Assembly (NCBI GenBank): GCA_017425745.1
Contig: JAFOXT010000298.1
Location: 1 to 12,583, forward strand
Length of the DNA: 12,583 nt
Direction of reading: 5' to 3'
Source of the DNA: Clostridia bacterium
GTDB lineage: Bacteria; Bacillota; Clostridia; Oscillospirales; Acutalibacteraceae
Part shown: piece after piece, positions 1-7,275 of the stretch
Numbering within the stretch: the first letter of the stretch is position 1
Layout: the number at the start of each line of letters is the position of its first letter
Position numbers and translations under genes: made by a program
The notes under the pieces: model-generated
Seen by the model: the letters and a program-made list of their open reading frames with translations, nothing else
Database searches by the model: none
Told to the model about the DNA's origin: nothing

Positions 1-61
1 CAAGGTCGCCTTCACCCTCACAGATGTAGTTTATGTTAAGTCCCTTTACGGTTTTGTTCAT
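1..61 (-). CDS. Partial CDS, N-terminus of a possible alpha/beta hydrolase
   Basis: Only the first 20 codons are in the window; the gene runs off the left edge. The start is an ATG read from 61 to 59, preceded by an AAAGGAAG ribosome binding site about 10 nt upstream and by a good promoter. The visible protein begins MNKTVKGLNINYICEGEGDL. This pattern, a short beta-hairpin followed by an acidic G-E-G-D/P-L stretch, is what precedes the oxyanion-hole HGxx motif in many alpha/beta hydrolases. That identification rests on the N-terminal pattern alone. No catalytic residue is visible, so the family call is tentative, while the existence of a real gene start is better supported. It lies downstream of the alcohol dehydrogenase on the same strand, 100 nt away. 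Confidence 0.5.
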   Translation of the reverse strand, partial: MNKTVKGLNINYICEGEGDL

Positions 62-103
62 AACGGGTGCTTCCTTTCAGTAATTTGTTAATACCAACTA
101 CTT

Positions 104-132
104 ATTATAACATATTCACTCTGAAATTTCCA
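104..132 (-). promoter_or_regulatory. Sigma-A-type promoter for the partial left-edge gene
   Basis: On the minus strand, TGGAAA (132-127) is followed by a 17-nt spacer and a perfect TATAAT (109-104). A TG dinucleotide one base before the -10 box makes it an extended -10. The expected start is about 35-40 nt upstream of the ATG at 61. This suggests the left-edge gene can be transcribed independently of the interrupted dehydrogenase upstream. Confidence 0.6.
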
Positions 133-161
133 TATTTATCTCAATTTATTATTAAAATATT

Positions 162-1277
162 TTATGAAAGAAACTTCTTCTTTAAAACTCTTACGGCATC
201 TTCCTTGGTAAAGGAGCCGGGAGTGAATTTGAAATTGTTGGGAATGCTGTCGAAACGAAGAGTGTATTTTTCAATTTCCTCTTCTGTCATGGTAATACCC
301 TTTACATCGGTGAGCTCGTTTATAATTTTTACGAATTCCTCCATATCGGTGTTCATAATTGAAAGGATACGGTCGGTTTTTGCTTTTTCGAATTATGCAC
401 TTCTTCTGATAAAGTCCTCCATATAAACGGTACAAGCCTTGCCGTGAGGAACATTGTAGTTTTCTGTAAGGATATAGCCGAGAGGGTGAGGAAAGGCTGT
501 TCCGCAATAAGCAAGTGTAACGCCTGCATAAAGTGAGCCGTAGTAAAGCTTTTCACGAAGGGCACTGTCGGGAAGAGCCTTTTCGTTATAGAGATATGTG
601 AGACCTTCCCAGATAAGCTCAATTGCCTTTTCACCGAAAAGGGTGGGAATGTCGCTGCACTTGATACTCATATAGCCTTCGATTGCGTGAGCAAGAGCGT
701 CAAGAGCAGTTGAAACTGTAATATCGTAGGGTACAGTTTCTGTGTAAGTACTGTCTGCAAAAGAGAGGGTAGGGTAGCAGTCGTCAGGAGCAATACTGCC
801 TTTTCTTCCTGTTTCGGGATTGGTAAGCACGCTTACTCTGCCAACCTCACTGCCCGTACCTGCAGTTGTGCCAACAAGAGCAATAGGAAGAGCCTTTTTT
901 CTGTTTGTTACGGAATAAATATCTGTAAGGGAAAATTCGGGGTTGGTTGCATAAACGGCAACAGCTTTTGCAGCGTCAAGAGGTGAGCCTCCGCCGATAC
1001 CGAAAATAAAGTCAGCACCGAATTCTCTTGCAAGCTTGCCTGCCTCGTGACAGTGGTCAAGTCTGGGGTTGGGGCCTATTTTATCGTATACGGTGAATTC
1101 AATATTGTTTTCAGTAAGAGCTTCCTTGACATCTGAAAGAGCACCTGAAAGCACAGCACTTTTTCCGCCTGTTACAATGATGCATCTCTTGCCTAAAGCT
1201 GAAAGAAGGTGGGCGTTATTTTTAACGGCATTTTTGCCGCTTACTACTTTTACGGGAATGTTAAGATTGAAATCCAT
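162..1277 (-). pseudogene. Iron-containing alcohol dehydrogenase interrupted by an in-frame TAA
   Basis: This is a group III (Fe-dependent) alcohol dehydrogenase, a cytosolic NAD(P)H-dependent oxidoreductase of alcohols or aldehydes. The ATG at 1277 follows a GAGGTG site. Codons 1-294 are open, codon 295 (395-393) is TAA, and the same frame then continues without a break to a stop at 162, giving 371 codons, the normal family length. Visible motifs are the nucleotide-binding GGGSPLDAAK (residues 95-104) and the metal ligands D193, H197 (in DALAHAIE), H264 (in FPHPLGY) and H278 (in VPHGKAC). The part after the stop resumes FEKAKTDRIL and ends with a charged C-terminal helix. A single base change of GAA (Glu) to TAA would explain the break. 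TAA is not used for selenocysteine or pyrrolysine. It may be a real recent nonsense mutation or an assembly error. If translated, the product would lack about 76 C-terminal residues. Confidence 0.85.
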
Positions 1278-1315
1278 ATTGGCACCTCGCTTATTATTAT
1301 AATATTACATCATAT

Positions 1316-1344
1316 ATTATAGCCAATTTTATCCTTTTGTGCAA
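1316..1344 (-). promoter_or_regulatory. Promoter of the alcohol dehydrogenase gene
   Basis: On the minus strand, TTGCAC (1344-1339), a 17-nt spacer and a perfect TATAAT (1321-1316) lie about 40 nt upstream of the start codon. The -35 box matches only its TTG half. It is back-to-back with the apbE/rnf promoter, and the two -35 boxes are 17 nt apart. Confidence 0.6.
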
Positions 1345-1361
1345 GAATTATTTGAATACAC

Positions 1362-1390
1362 TTGAAAAAAACTGAAAAATGTTATAGAAT
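1362..1390 (+). promoter_or_regulatory. Main promoter of the apbE-rnf operon
   Basis: TTGAAA (1362-1367), a 17-nt spacer and TAGAAT (1385-1390) form a good sigma-A-type promoter, with five of six matches in each box. The expected start near 1397 leaves a leader of about 80 nt before apbE. No other promoter of this quality was found upstream of rnfC, which fits transcription of apbE through rnfB from here. Confidence 0.65.
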
Positions 1391-1476
1391 AAACTGATAC
1401 ATTATGGGGATATGTTTTTAAATTGATATTTTATTCCCTTGTGTTACTTACTTTTCTTAATTTTTGGTGATGGATT

Positions 1477-2475
1477 ATGACAAACAGAAAGAGAATAATC
1501 AGCATGGCTGCCGCTGTGTTTTTTACAGCATTAATTGTTTTGTCTGTTTGGTTTATATCTGAAAGAAACGAAAAATTTACCCTTACAGAAAAAAGCGTAA
1601 TTGCTATGGGTACGGTGGTAACGGAGAAAATTTATTCCGAAAATCCGGGTACGGCAATAAACGACATAACGGCTGTTATAAACGGCCTTGAAGATACAAT
1701 TTCCTGGCGAAAGGAAAGCTCTGCCGTAGCAGTTCTCAATAAAGATGGTGCAGTGCAGAACAAATATCTCGGTGAGGCAATTTACGATATGCAGGCTCTT
1801 TCAAGGCTCACTGACGGAAAATTTGACCTTACCGTGGGTAAAGTCAGCAGACTCTGGGGTATAGGTGAGGAAACACAGAGAGTGCCTTCAGAAAAAGAGA
1901 TAAAGGAAGCGCTCAGAACAGTAGGCACTGACAAGGTGCAGGCTCAGGGCTACACCCTTACGGTTGATGAGGGTACACTTCTCGATTTCGGTGCAATCGG
2001 AAAGGGCTTTGCCTGTGACCTTATTTATATCTATCTTCAGAATACAAAAATTGACGGTGCTATAGTTTCTGTAGGCGGCAGTGTTGTTGCTTACGGTGAT
2101 TATAACAAAAAAGGTGATAAATGGCGTGTTGCTGTAACTCACCCGAGAGAAACCGATAAATACCTCGGTGTGATTTCTCTTGACGAAGGCTTTGTTTCAA
2201 CCTCAGGTGACTATGAGCGCTATTTTGAAGAGGACGGCAAGAGATACCACCATATTCTTGACGCAACAACGGGTTATCCTTCAGAAAGCGGACTTATCAG
2301 TGTTACAGTTGTGGCTGAAAGCGGTATAATGTCTGACGCACTTTCAACTGCCTGCCTTCTTGTAGGTGAAAAAAAGGCGATTGAAATTCTTGAAGGTGCA
2401 GGTGCTTCGGCAATTCTCGTTGATGAAAACCTCAATATAACCACAGTAGGTGAAATTGATTTTGAAAAGCAGTAA
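1477..2475 (+). CDS. apbE: FAD:protein FMN transferase (ApbE family)
   Basis: This enzyme uses FAD as donor to attach FMN by a phosphoester bond to a threonine of target proteins outside or within the membrane, typically RnfG/NqrC and RnfD/NqrB. The 332 residues match the family length. A single hydrophobic segment (about residues 7-27) acts as an uncleaved anchor or signal; there is no lipobox cysteine. Family motifs are MGT (44-46), DFGAIGKGFACD (170-181), VGGS (199-202), STSGDYERYF (241-250), HHILD (258-262) and the metal-binding SDALSTA (286-292). ATG start with a GGTGATGG site 3 nt upstream. It is the first gene of the operon that encodes its two likely substrates, RnfG and RnfD, and overlaps the next gene by about 14 nt. 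The family call is firm; the RnfD/RnfG pairing is inferred from context. Confidence 0.95.
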   Translation: MTNRKRIISMAAAVFFTALIVLSVWFISERNEKFTLTEKSVIAMGTVVTEKIYSENPGTAINDITAVINGLEDTISWRKESSAVAVLNKDGAVQNKYLGEAIYDMQALSRLTDGKFDLTVGKVSRLWGIGEETQRVPSEKEIKEALRTVGTDKVQAQGYTLTVDEGTLLDFGAIGKGFACDLIYIYLQNTKIDGAIVSVGGSVVAYGDYNKKGDKWRVAVTHPRETDKYLGVISLDEGFVSTSGDYERYFEEDGKRYHHILDATTGYPSESGLISVTVVAESGIMSDALSTACLLVGEKKAIEILEGAGASAILVDENLNITTVGEIDFEKQ

Positions 2476-2839
2476 ACTGCCCTTTTTAAAGGGAGATATT
2501 CTTCTTATTCTTTTCCTTTGTATTATAATTGTGCTTTTGTTTGTGCCGTCGTTTTCGGGTGCAGATGAAAAACTCACTGCAGAGATTTTTTATGAGGGCG
2601 AGCTTGTAAGTACAGTCAGCCTTTCTGAAAAGGAAAAGGAAGAAATGACCGTAGGCAACTGTGTACTTCTTTTAGAAAAAGACGGTGTAAGCTTTGTTTC
2701 CTCAGATTGTCACGATAAGCTTTGTGTAAAAAGAGGAAAGCTAAAACGAAAGGGCGACACAATGGCATGTGTACCCGAAAGGGTTGTTGCAGTTATAAAA
2801 GGGGAAAGCAAAGAGGATTTCCATATTGCAACGTATTAA
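2462..2839 (+). CDS. NusG domain II-containing small membrane-anchored protein
   Basis: A 125-residue protein with a hydrophobic anchor (about residues 12-30) and an external domain resembling NusG domain II, the NGN-insert fold often found beside apbE and rnf/Gx genes in Firmicutes. The diagnostic part is the C-terminal half: a cysteine pair C83-x4-C88, then G-D-T-M-A-C103-V-P-E-R-V-V-A-V-I, the usual C-x-P-x-R/K-hydrophobic pattern. The TTG at 2462 is preferred because AGGTG at 2448-2452 lies 9 nt upstream. TTG at 2456 and GTG at 2450 are in the same frame, but the GTG has no binding site. It overlaps the end of apbE, suggesting translational coupling. The role is unknown; an accessory role in Rnf assembly or flavinylation is inferred only from its place in the operon. 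Confidence 0.8.
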   Translation: MKSSKLPFLKGDILLILFLCIIIVLLFVPSFSGADEKLTAEIFYEGELVSTVSLSEKEKEEMTVGNCVLLLEKDGVSFVSSDCHDKLCVKRGKLKRKGDTMACVPERVVAVIKGESKEDFHIATY

Positions 2840-3112
2840 AATGCATAATGCATAATGCAAAATGCAAAATGTCGGGTCGCTTCGCTCCGATTATATCCGT
2901 GTCAGCTTACTACTAAGCCTTTATATTCATACCGCCAAAGCAGAAAAATAAATTCGGCGGGTAGAGTTTTCATTATTCAGATTATCAAAAGCGGATAAAA
3001 TCAACTCTTTATCCTTTATAACTAAGCTTATTACGCAGACGATTTCTGACAATTTGCAGAAATATAAACCTGCGACCATAATTTTGCATTTTGCACTTTG
3101 CATTTTGCATTC
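2839..3112. repeat. MITE-like element with 32-bp terminal inverted repeats
   Basis: The stretch starts at the stop codon of the NusG-II gene and ends 21 nt before the Gx gene. Its ends, 2839-2870 and 3081-3112, are inverted copies matching at 28 of 32 positions. Both are made of short periodic units such as AATGCAAAATGC. The interior holds a small GC-rich hairpin (CGGGTCGCTTCGCTCCGA, 2873-2890) and a GGATAAA/TTTATCC stem (2993-2999 with 3008-3014). No ORF of its own, and no clear target duplication. TIR-bounded, non-coding elements of this size are typical of MITEs. It lies within the operon, so its RNA would form a long hairpin between the two genes. Confidence 0.65.
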
Positions 3113-3133
3113 AATGCCTGTTGAGGTGATTTT

Positions 3134-3652
3134 TTGAAAACAAACAAAACAGCCTTTCTCGGAATAATGGCTGCACTTTCATTAGTGCTGTCCTTTCTTG
3201 AAAGTATGCTTATACCTGATGTACCTTTTCTGCCCGTCGGGGCAAAGCCGGGACTTTCCAATGTGGTTACAATGCTTGTGGCCTCAACTATGGGCTTTCC
3301 CGGAGCAATTTCAATAACACTTATAAAGGGTATTTTCGCCCTTATTACAAGAGGCTTCACAGCTTCGGTTATGAGCCTTTCAGGGGGAATACTGAGCACA
3401 GTGGTGCTCTGCCTTGTAATTAAACTTAAAGATAAGGCGTTTTCCTTTATTGGTATAGGAATTATTTGTGCCGCTATGCACAACATCGGTCAGCTTATGG
3501 CTGCCATGGCAGTGTCCGGCACGTATTCACTTATAAATTATTTGAAATACCTTTTGATTTTTTCTCTTATAACGGGAAGCGTAACGGGCTTTATGCTTAC
3601 AGTGCTTATGCCGAGGATTGAGAAAATCACTTTCAAAGAAAAAACAGTGTAA
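3134..3652 (+). CDS. Gx transporter family / heptaprenyl diphosphate synthase component I-like membrane protein
   Basis: A 172-residue, very hydrophobic protein with about five membrane segments. It matches the family annotated as Gx transporter or heptaprenyl diphosphate synthase component I. Signature stretches are VGAKPGLSN (35-43), FPGAISITLIKG (55-66), a SLSGG turn (81-85) and AAMHNIGQL (113-121). The start is TTG with GAGGTG (3123-3128) 5 nt upstream. This family often lies next to NusG-II, apbE and rnf genes in Firmicutes. The synthase name is historical: nothing in the sequence resembles a prenyl synthase catalytic DDxxD. A transport or membrane-assembly role is more likely, but its substrate is unknown. 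It ends 20 nt before rnfC, in the same operon. Confidence 0.8.
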   Translation: MKTNKTAFLGIMAALSLVLSFLESMLIPDVPFLPVGAKPGLSNVVTMLVASTMGFPGAISITLIKGIFALITRGFTASVMSLSGGILSTVVLCLVIKLKDKAFSFIGIGIICAAMHNIGQLMAAMAVSGTYSLINYLKYLLIFSLITGSVTGFMLTVLMPRIEKITFKEKTV

Positions 3653-3672
3653 AAAAATAAGGAGATGAATTC

Positions 3673-5022
3673 ATGAGCAAAAAGACTCAGGGTGTTCTTT
3701 CTGCTGTCAGACGAGGTCGTGGCGGCGTAAGAGTATCCCACAGCAAAAACACAGCTGAAATGCCTGTTGAAAGAATGCCCATACCCTCAAAGGTTGTAAT
3801 TTCAATGCAGCAGCATATCGGTGTACCCTGTACTCCTCTTGTAAAAGTGGGTGATATGGTAACAGTAGGTCAGAAAATCGGTGACTCTGACAAGTTTATT
3901 TCTGCACCAATCCATGCAACAATTTCAGGTAAGGTAACTGCTGTAGGCGATATCAAGCTTGCAAACGGTATTATCACAAAGGGCGTTACTATTGAAAGTG
4001 ACGGCGAAATGAAAATGTGCGAGGATATAAAGCCTCCCGTTGTAACTAATAAGGAAGAGCTTTGTGCAGCTGTACGTGAGTCAGGTCTTGTAGGTCTTGG
4101 CGGTGCAGGCTTCCCCGCACACGTAAAGCTTAATGTTCCTGCAGATAAGAAGATTGATACTCTTATTATTAACGCTGCTGAATGTGAGCCCTATATCACA
4201 GTTGACTACCGTGAATGTATTGAAAATGCAGAAAACGTACTTAAGGGCGTTGAAGCAGTAAGAAAAATTCTCGGCATTGATAATGTTGTTATTGCAATTG
4301 AAGATAACAAGCCCAAGGTTTTTGAAATTATGAAGGAGATTGCAGACCGTGACAACGAAATCGGCGACGCAATCAAGCTTATGACTCTTCGTTCACAGTA
4401 TCCTCAGGGTGCTGAAAAAATGATGGTTCTTTCTGCAACCGGCAGAAAGGTTCCACCAGGAAAGCTTCCTGCTGACGTTGGCTGTATTGTAATGAACGTT
4501 GCTTCTGTTGCGTTTGTTGCAAGATATCTTGAAACCGGTAAGCCTCTTGTAAGCCGTTCAATCACTGTTGACGGCGGTGCAATCAAGGAGCCTAAAAACC
4601 TTCGTGTGCCCATCGGTACAAATATTCAGGATATTATTGATTTCTGCGGAGGCTTCAAGGCTGAGCCCAGAAAGATTATTTCAGGCGGACCTATGATGGG
4701 TATTGCAATCTGTGATACAAATGCTCCTATCTGTAAGCAGAATAATGCTCTTCTCGCTTTCGACGACAGAAAAGATCTTATCAAAACTGAGCGTGAGTGT
4801 ATCCGCTGCGGCAGATGTGTTGACGTTTGTCCTATGAGCCTTATGCCCACTCTCATTGAAAGATATGCAAGAATCAAGGATGCCGAAAAATTACAGAATA
4901 CAGGCATCAGTGTCTGCATGGAATGCGGTTCATGTGCTTATGCGTGTCCCTCAGGCAGACCTCTTGTTCAGTATATGAGACTTGCCAAGCAGGTTCTCAG
5001 AGAGGAGAGTGCAAAGAAATGA
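3673..5022 (+). CDS. rnfC: Rnf complex subunit RnfC
   Basis: RnfC is the cytoplasmic NADH/NAD+-binding subunit of the ferredoxin:NAD+ oxidoreductase, with non-covalent FMN and two [4Fe-4S] clusters. The 449 residues fit the clostridial form, which lacks the long C-terminal repeats of proteobacterial RnfC. Seen in order: a barrel-sandwich region (about 38-110), the glycine-rich nucleotide/FMN region GLGGAGFPAHVK (141-152), NAAECEPYITVDYR (167-180), YPQGAEK (243-249), and two ferredoxin motifs, C376-x2-C379-x2-C382-x3-C386 and C415-x2-C418-x2-C421-x3-C425. The start is ATG behind AAGGAGATG, the best ribosome binding site so far in the operon. The stop overlaps the rnfD start by 4 nt (ATGA). Confidence 0.97.
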   Translation: MSKKTQGVLSAVRRGRGGVRVSHSKNTAEMPVERMPIPSKVVISMQQHIGVPCTPLVKVGDMVTVGQKIGDSDKFISAPIHATISGKVTAVGDIKLANGIITKGVTIESDGEMKMCEDIKPPVVTNKEELCAAVRESGLVGLGGAGFPAHVKLNVPADKKIDTLIINAAECEPYITVDYRECIENAENVLKGVEAVRKILGIDNVVIAIEDNKPKVFEIMKEIADRDNEIGDAIKLMTLRSQYPQGAEKMMVLSATGRKVPPGKLPADVGCIVMNVASVAFVARYLETGKPLVSRSITVDGGAIKEPKNLRVPIGTNIQDIIDFCGGFKAEPRKIISGGPMMGIAICDTNAPICKQNNALLAFDDRKDLIKTERECIRCGRCVDVCPMSLMPTLIERYARIKDAEKLQNTGISVCMECGSCAYACPSGRPLVQYMRLAKQVLREESAKK

Positions 5023-6020
5023 GTAAAAGATTAACAGTAAGTGCTTCACCTCACGTTCGTTCAAACGAAACAACAACGGGCATTATGCTTGACGTGATTA
5101 TAGCACTTGTTCCTGCCCTTGTAATGAGCGCAGTTTATTTCGGCACAAGAGCTCTTGCTCTTACAGCCGTAACAGTTATTTCTGCAGTTGCTGCAGAATG
5201 GATTTCAAGAAAGGTTATGAAGAGAAATAACACACTCGGTGACCTTTCAGCAATCGTAACAGGTCTTATTCTTGCTTTCAACCTTCCTGCAACTCTTCCC
5301 TTATGGATGGCTGCAGTTGGCAGTGTAATTGCAATTGTTGTGGTTAAGCAGATGTTCGGCGGTATCGGTCAGAACTTTGTTAACCCTGCAATGACAGCAA
5401 GAATTATCCTTATGGTTTCTTTCCCCACAGCTATGGCTAAGTGGGTTACACCCTTCCAGAACTGCTGGAGTGCAGACGCAGTAACATCAGCTACACCGAT
5501 GGCAACTCTTGCTTCTGCAAAGGGCGGCGACCTTTCAGCTGTAGCAGATATTCTTCCTTCACTTACTGATATGCTTTTAGGTAAGCACGGCGGTTCAATG
5601 GGTGAGGTTTGTTCAATAGCTCTTATCTGCGGCGGTCTCTACCTTATGCTCAGAAAGGTTATTTCTCCCATTATTCCCGTTGCATTCATCGGTACAGTTG
5701 CTGTATCAATGTTCCTTTACAGTGGATTTAATCTTCAATACACAGCTTATCAGCTTCTTGGCGGCGGTCTTATGCTTGGTGCCTTCTTTATGGCAACAGA
5801 CTACACAACCTGTCCCATCAACAAAAAGGGTAAGCTCATCTTCGGTATCGGCTGCGGTCTTATTACTTTCGTAATCAGAGTGTTCGGCTCACTTCCCGAA
5901 GGCGTTTCATTCTCAATTATTCTTATGAATATTCTTGTTCCTCATATTGAAAATCTCTGTGCATCAAAGCCTTTCGGCACACTCAAAGAGAAAAAGGCAA
6001 AGGAGGAGAAAAAAGCATGA
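5019..6020 (+). CDS. rnfD: Rnf complex membrane subunit RnfD
   Basis: RnfD is an integral membrane subunit carrying covalently bound FMN. The frame is open further upstream to 4923, but the ATG at 5019 is chosen: AGAGGAGAG lies 10 nt upstream, it forms the usual ATGA junction with rnfC, and the protein then begins with the family N-terminus (LTVSASPHVRSNETTTGIML). The 333 residues contain about eight to ten membrane spans, GGIGQNFVNPA (114-124), the flavinylation motif D153-x2-T-S-A-T159 with T159 as the predicted FMN site, and FMATDYTTCP (257-266). The tail is a lysine-rich cytoplasmic stretch. The motif has Ser where Gly is commonest (TSAT rather than SGAT). The stop overlaps the rnfG start by 4 nt. 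Confidence 0.96.
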   Translation: MSKRLTVSASPHVRSNETTTGIMLDVIIALVPALVMSAVYFGTRALALTAVTVISAVAAEWISRKVMKRNNTLGDLSAIVTGLILAFNLPATLPLWMAAVGSVIAIVVVKQMFGGIGQNFVNPAMTARIILMVSFPTAMAKWVTPFQNCWSADAVTSATPMATLASAKGGDLSAVADILPSLTDMLLGKHGGSMGEVCSIALICGGLYLMLRKVISPIIPVAFIGTVAVSMFLYSGFNLQYTAYQLLGGGLMLGAFFMATDYTTCPINKKGKLIFGIGCGLITFVIRVFGSLPEGVSFSIILMNILVPHIENLCASKPFGTLKEKKAKEEKKA

Positions 6021-6583
6021 AAAAGATGAATCCTAAAGATATTCTCGTTCCTGCACTTGCTCTTCTTTTAATCTGCCTTGTAGCAACAACACTTCTTGCA
6101 GGAACAAACCTTATCACAACAGAAAAAATTGCGGCTAACGCAGTAGAAAAAGAAAACTCAAGCCGTATGATCGTTCTTCCTGAGGGTAAGACCTATTCAG
6201 AGGTTACCACTCTTGAAAACGGACTTACTTACTGCATCGGTTCAGACGAAGCAGGTCAGGAGGTAGGTTATGTATTTACCTCAGGTGCAAAGGGCTACGG
6301 CGGTACAGTAGGTGTTATGATAGGTCTTGATATGGAAGGCACTATCACCGGAATTGAAATTCTCTCACACGCTGAAACACCGGGTCTTGGTGCAAACGCA
6401 ACAGGCGAAGCTTTCAAAAGCCGTTTTGTTGGCAAGGCAGGCGAGCTTACCGTTGACAAAAACTCAAACGACGGTCAGAATATCCAGGCAATTACAGCTG
6501 CAACAATTACATCAAAGGCAGTTGTAAGCGCAGTTAATGCGGCTCTCGCAGAATTTGAAGCAATCAAAGGAGGTGCAGAATAA
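6017..6583 (+). CDS. rnfG: Rnf complex FMN-binding subunit RnfG
   Basis: RnfG is anchored by one N-terminal membrane helix (about residues 9-29), with an external FMN-binding domain whose flavin is attached by ApbE. The 188 residues are normal. GYGG (93-96) and HAETPGLGA (118-126) are family motifs. The flavinylation motif is T160-A-A-T163-I-T-S, with T163 the predicted attachment residue. It differs from the common SGAT by Ala for Gly, and the Asp three residues before it is replaced by Gln157. The ATG overlaps the rnfD stop (ATGA), with an AGGAGGAG site 10 nt upstream. It transfers electrons between the membrane Fe-S centre and RnfD. Confidence 0.96.
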   Translation: MKKMNPKDILVPALALLLICLVATTLLAGTNLITTEKIAANAVEKENSSRMIVLPEGKTYSEVTTLENGLTYCIGSDEAGQEVGYVFTSGAKGYGGTVGVMIGLDMEGTITGIEILSHAETPGLGANATGEAFKSRFVGKAGELTVDKNSNDGQNIQAITAATITSKAVVSAVNAALAEFEAIKGGAE

Positions 6584-7275
6584 TGGCTAAAAACTTAGGA
6601 AAAGAATTCAGCAAAGGCATAATTGCAGAAAACCCTGTTCTGCGTCTTGTTCTCGGCACCTGTCCCACACTTGCAACAACAACCTCAGTTGAAAGTGCAA
6701 TCGGTATGGGTCTTGCTGCTTCAATCGTTCTTATCTGTTCAAACATTGCAATTTCTGCACTCCGTAAGGTTATTCCCGATAAGGTACGTATTCCCGCATA
6801 CATCGTAATCATCGCTTCATTCGTTACAATCGTACAGATGGCAGTAAAGGCCTTCCTTCCTGCTCTTGACGAACAGCTCGGTGTTTACCTTCCCCTTATC
6901 GTTGTTAACTGTATTATCCTCGGCAGAGCGGAAGCTTTTGCAAGCAAAAATCCCGTTCTCGCTTCAGCTCTTGACGGTCTCGGAATGGGCGTAGGCTTTA
7001 CTGCTGCACTTTTCGTAATGGGTGCAATCAGAGAAATTCTCGGTGCAGGTACATTCTACGGTATCAGCATTCCCTTCCTTTCAGAGAATCCTATGCTTAT
7101 CTTCATTCTTCCTCCGGGTGGCTTCTTCACATACGGTCTTCTTATGGCAGCAGTAAACAGACTTGCTGAAAAGAAGGGTAAGCCCAGAGCAGAGCTCAGA
7201 GGCTGTGAAGCTTGTCCTATGGCAAGAAACTGTGCACTTAACAGTGCCAACAAGAAAGAGGAGGTAGCAGAATAA
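6583..7275 (+). CDS. rnfE: Rnf complex membrane subunit RnfE with a cysteine-bearing C-terminal tail
   Basis: RnfE is a six-helix membrane subunit homologous to RnfA, with which it forms a pseudo-symmetric pair holding a membrane-embedded [2Fe-2S] cluster. The two expected half-membrane cysteines are visible: C27 in LGTCPTLA and C110 in VVNCIILGRAEAFA. Family motifs ALDGLGMGVGFT (129-140) and IREILGAGTFYG (149-160) follow. After the last helix (about 180-194) comes a hydrophilic tail of 36 residues containing C208-x2-C211-x5-C217, absent from the short proteobacterial forms; its function is unknown. The start overlaps the rnfG stop by one base (TAATG), with AAAGGAGG upstream. Confidence 0.95.
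   Translation: MAKNLGKEFSKGIIAENPVLRLVLGTCPTLATTTSVESAIGMGLAASIVLICSNIAISALRKVIPDKVRIPAYIVIIASFVTIVQMAVKAFLPALDEQLGVYLPLIVVNCIILGRAEAFASKNPVLASALDGLGMGVGFTAALFVMGAIREILGAGTFYGISIPFLSENPMLIFILPPGGFFTYGLLMAAVNRLAEKKGKPRAELRGCEACPMARNCALNSANKKEEVAE

Noticed and set aside
393..395. TAA in the alcohol dehydrogenase as a recoded amino acid
   Set aside because: Selenocysteine uses TGA and pyrrolysine TAG; nothing suggests TAA recoding, and the same stop codon ends several genes here.
2841..2870. Periodic ATGCAAA-type units as a CRISPR or tandem repeat array
   Set aside because: The units are 7-8 nt without spacers and recur inverted at 3081-3112, which fits terminal inverted repeats.
2722..2916. 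64-codon plus-strand ORF overlapping the NusG-II gene
   Set aside because: Out-of-frame shadow extending into the repeat element, with no binding site.
4923..5018. Upstream extension of the rnfD reading frame
   Set aside because: The added 32 residues are out-of-frame rnfC sequence; the ATG at 5019 has a binding site and the family N-terminus.
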